Part shown: piece after piece, positions 5,414 to 5,647 of the stretch
Layout: the number at the start of each line of letters is the position of its first letter
Position numbering within the stretch: the first letter of the stretch is position 1
Notes under the pieces: model-generated
What the model was told of the DNA's origin: nothing
What the model saw: only the letters and a program-made list of their open reading frames with translations
Database searches by the model: none
Made by a program: the position numbers and the translations under genes
Assembly: GCA_025964465.1 (NCBI GenBank)
Contig: JAOPYS010000109.1
Coordinates: 1-5,647, forward strand
Source: Thermoleophilia bacterium
GTDB lineage: Bacteria; Actinomycetota; Thermoleophilia; Gaiellales; SKUG01
Length of the DNA stretch: 5,647 nt
Direction: 5' to 3'

Positions 5414-5647
5414 TCAGGCGCGCGGGACGATGTACTCGCGCTCTTCGGCGAGCCGCCCGCCGGAGATCCGCATGATGCTCACCATGGAGAAGGCGAGCGG
5501 ATCCCCCGCGGCGAATTCGCCGTCGGCGGTGGCCTCGACCATCGCCGTGTCGCCGTCCACCATCACGGTGTGCGGGCGGTAGTCCAGCCGCGAGGTGGAT
5601 TCCACGAACCGCTGCCACTCGGCGACGTACGACTGGGCGCCGTCGAC
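5414..5647 (-). CDS. SnoaL/NTF2-like protein, C-terminal part (5' end outside window)
   Basis: The last 77 residues of a frame that stays open to the window edge. The GTG at 5605 is probably internal, because the frame continues upstream as GAQSYVAEWQRFVE. The order is a helix (SYVAEWQRFVES), then strands: RLDYRPHTVMVDGDTAMVEATADGEF (20-45), PLAFSMVSIMRISGGRLAEEREYIV (50-74). The V-D-G-D-T-A-M-V-E strand and the final I-S-G-G-R-L-A-E-E-R-E-Y pattern are typical of the cone-shaped SnoaL-like/NTF2-like fold. Members range from polyketide cyclases and ketosteroid isomerase relatives to binding proteins with no known reaction. The N-terminal half, where catalytic residues would mostly lie, is missing, so no activity can be proposed. 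Confidence 0.8.
   Translation of the reverse strand, partial: VDGAQSYVAEWQRFVESTSRLDYRPHTVMVDGDTAMVEATADGEFAAGDPLAFSMVSIMRISGGRLAEEREYIVPRA

Overview
The window is strongly GC-rich (about 70% by eye), and its real reading frames end most codons in G or C. This base composition, the very long open shadow frames and the protein sequences point to a high-GC actinobacterium. The cupin resembles small cupins common in soil actinobacteria such as Solirubrobacterales/Thermoleophilia, but that placement is an inference from memory. No rRNA, tRNA, CRISPR array, insertion sequence or integrase was seen. The window looks like ordinary chromosome holding several poorly characterised genes.

Layout. (1) Positions 3-365 (+) hold the C-terminal end of an unrecognised protein. 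It converges on (2) a 448-residue protein at 380-1726 (-). Its middle and C-terminal parts resemble the Apea-like HEPN proteins, but the usual catalytic R-x4-H appears to be lost. A perfect 17-bp palindrome lies in the 14-bp gap between these two genes and carries stop codons for both strands. (3) Across a short divergent gap, 1826-2926 (+) encodes a DUF4185/DUF5005-like beta-propeller protein whose best-supported start leaves no signal peptide. (4) It is followed at 2968-3174 (+) by a 68-residue single-span membrane protein and (5) at 3184-3594 (+) by a single-domain cupin. These three + genes may form an operon, although a 12-bp palindrome just before the membrane-protein gene could mark separate control.

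(6) Positions 3617-4825 (-) encode a complete acyl-CoA dehydrogenase with the catalytic Glu and both family signatures. It has a clear Shine-Dalgarno and a plausible -10 box bracketed by a 9-bp direct repeat. (7) Divergently, 4973-5398 (+) encodes an unrecognised 141-residue protein. It converges, 15 bp apart, on (8) the C-terminal end of a SnoaL/NTF2-like protein at 5414-5647 (-), which runs off the window.

The genes do not form a recognisable pathway. Only the acyl-CoA dehydrogenase has a confident biochemical role, flavin-dependent alpha,beta-dehydrogenation of an acyl-CoA. No new multi-gene system can be demonstrated here. The most noteworthy items are the apparently inactive HEPN-like protein, the DUF4185-like protein without an export signal, and the short repeats and palindromes in the gene boundaries.
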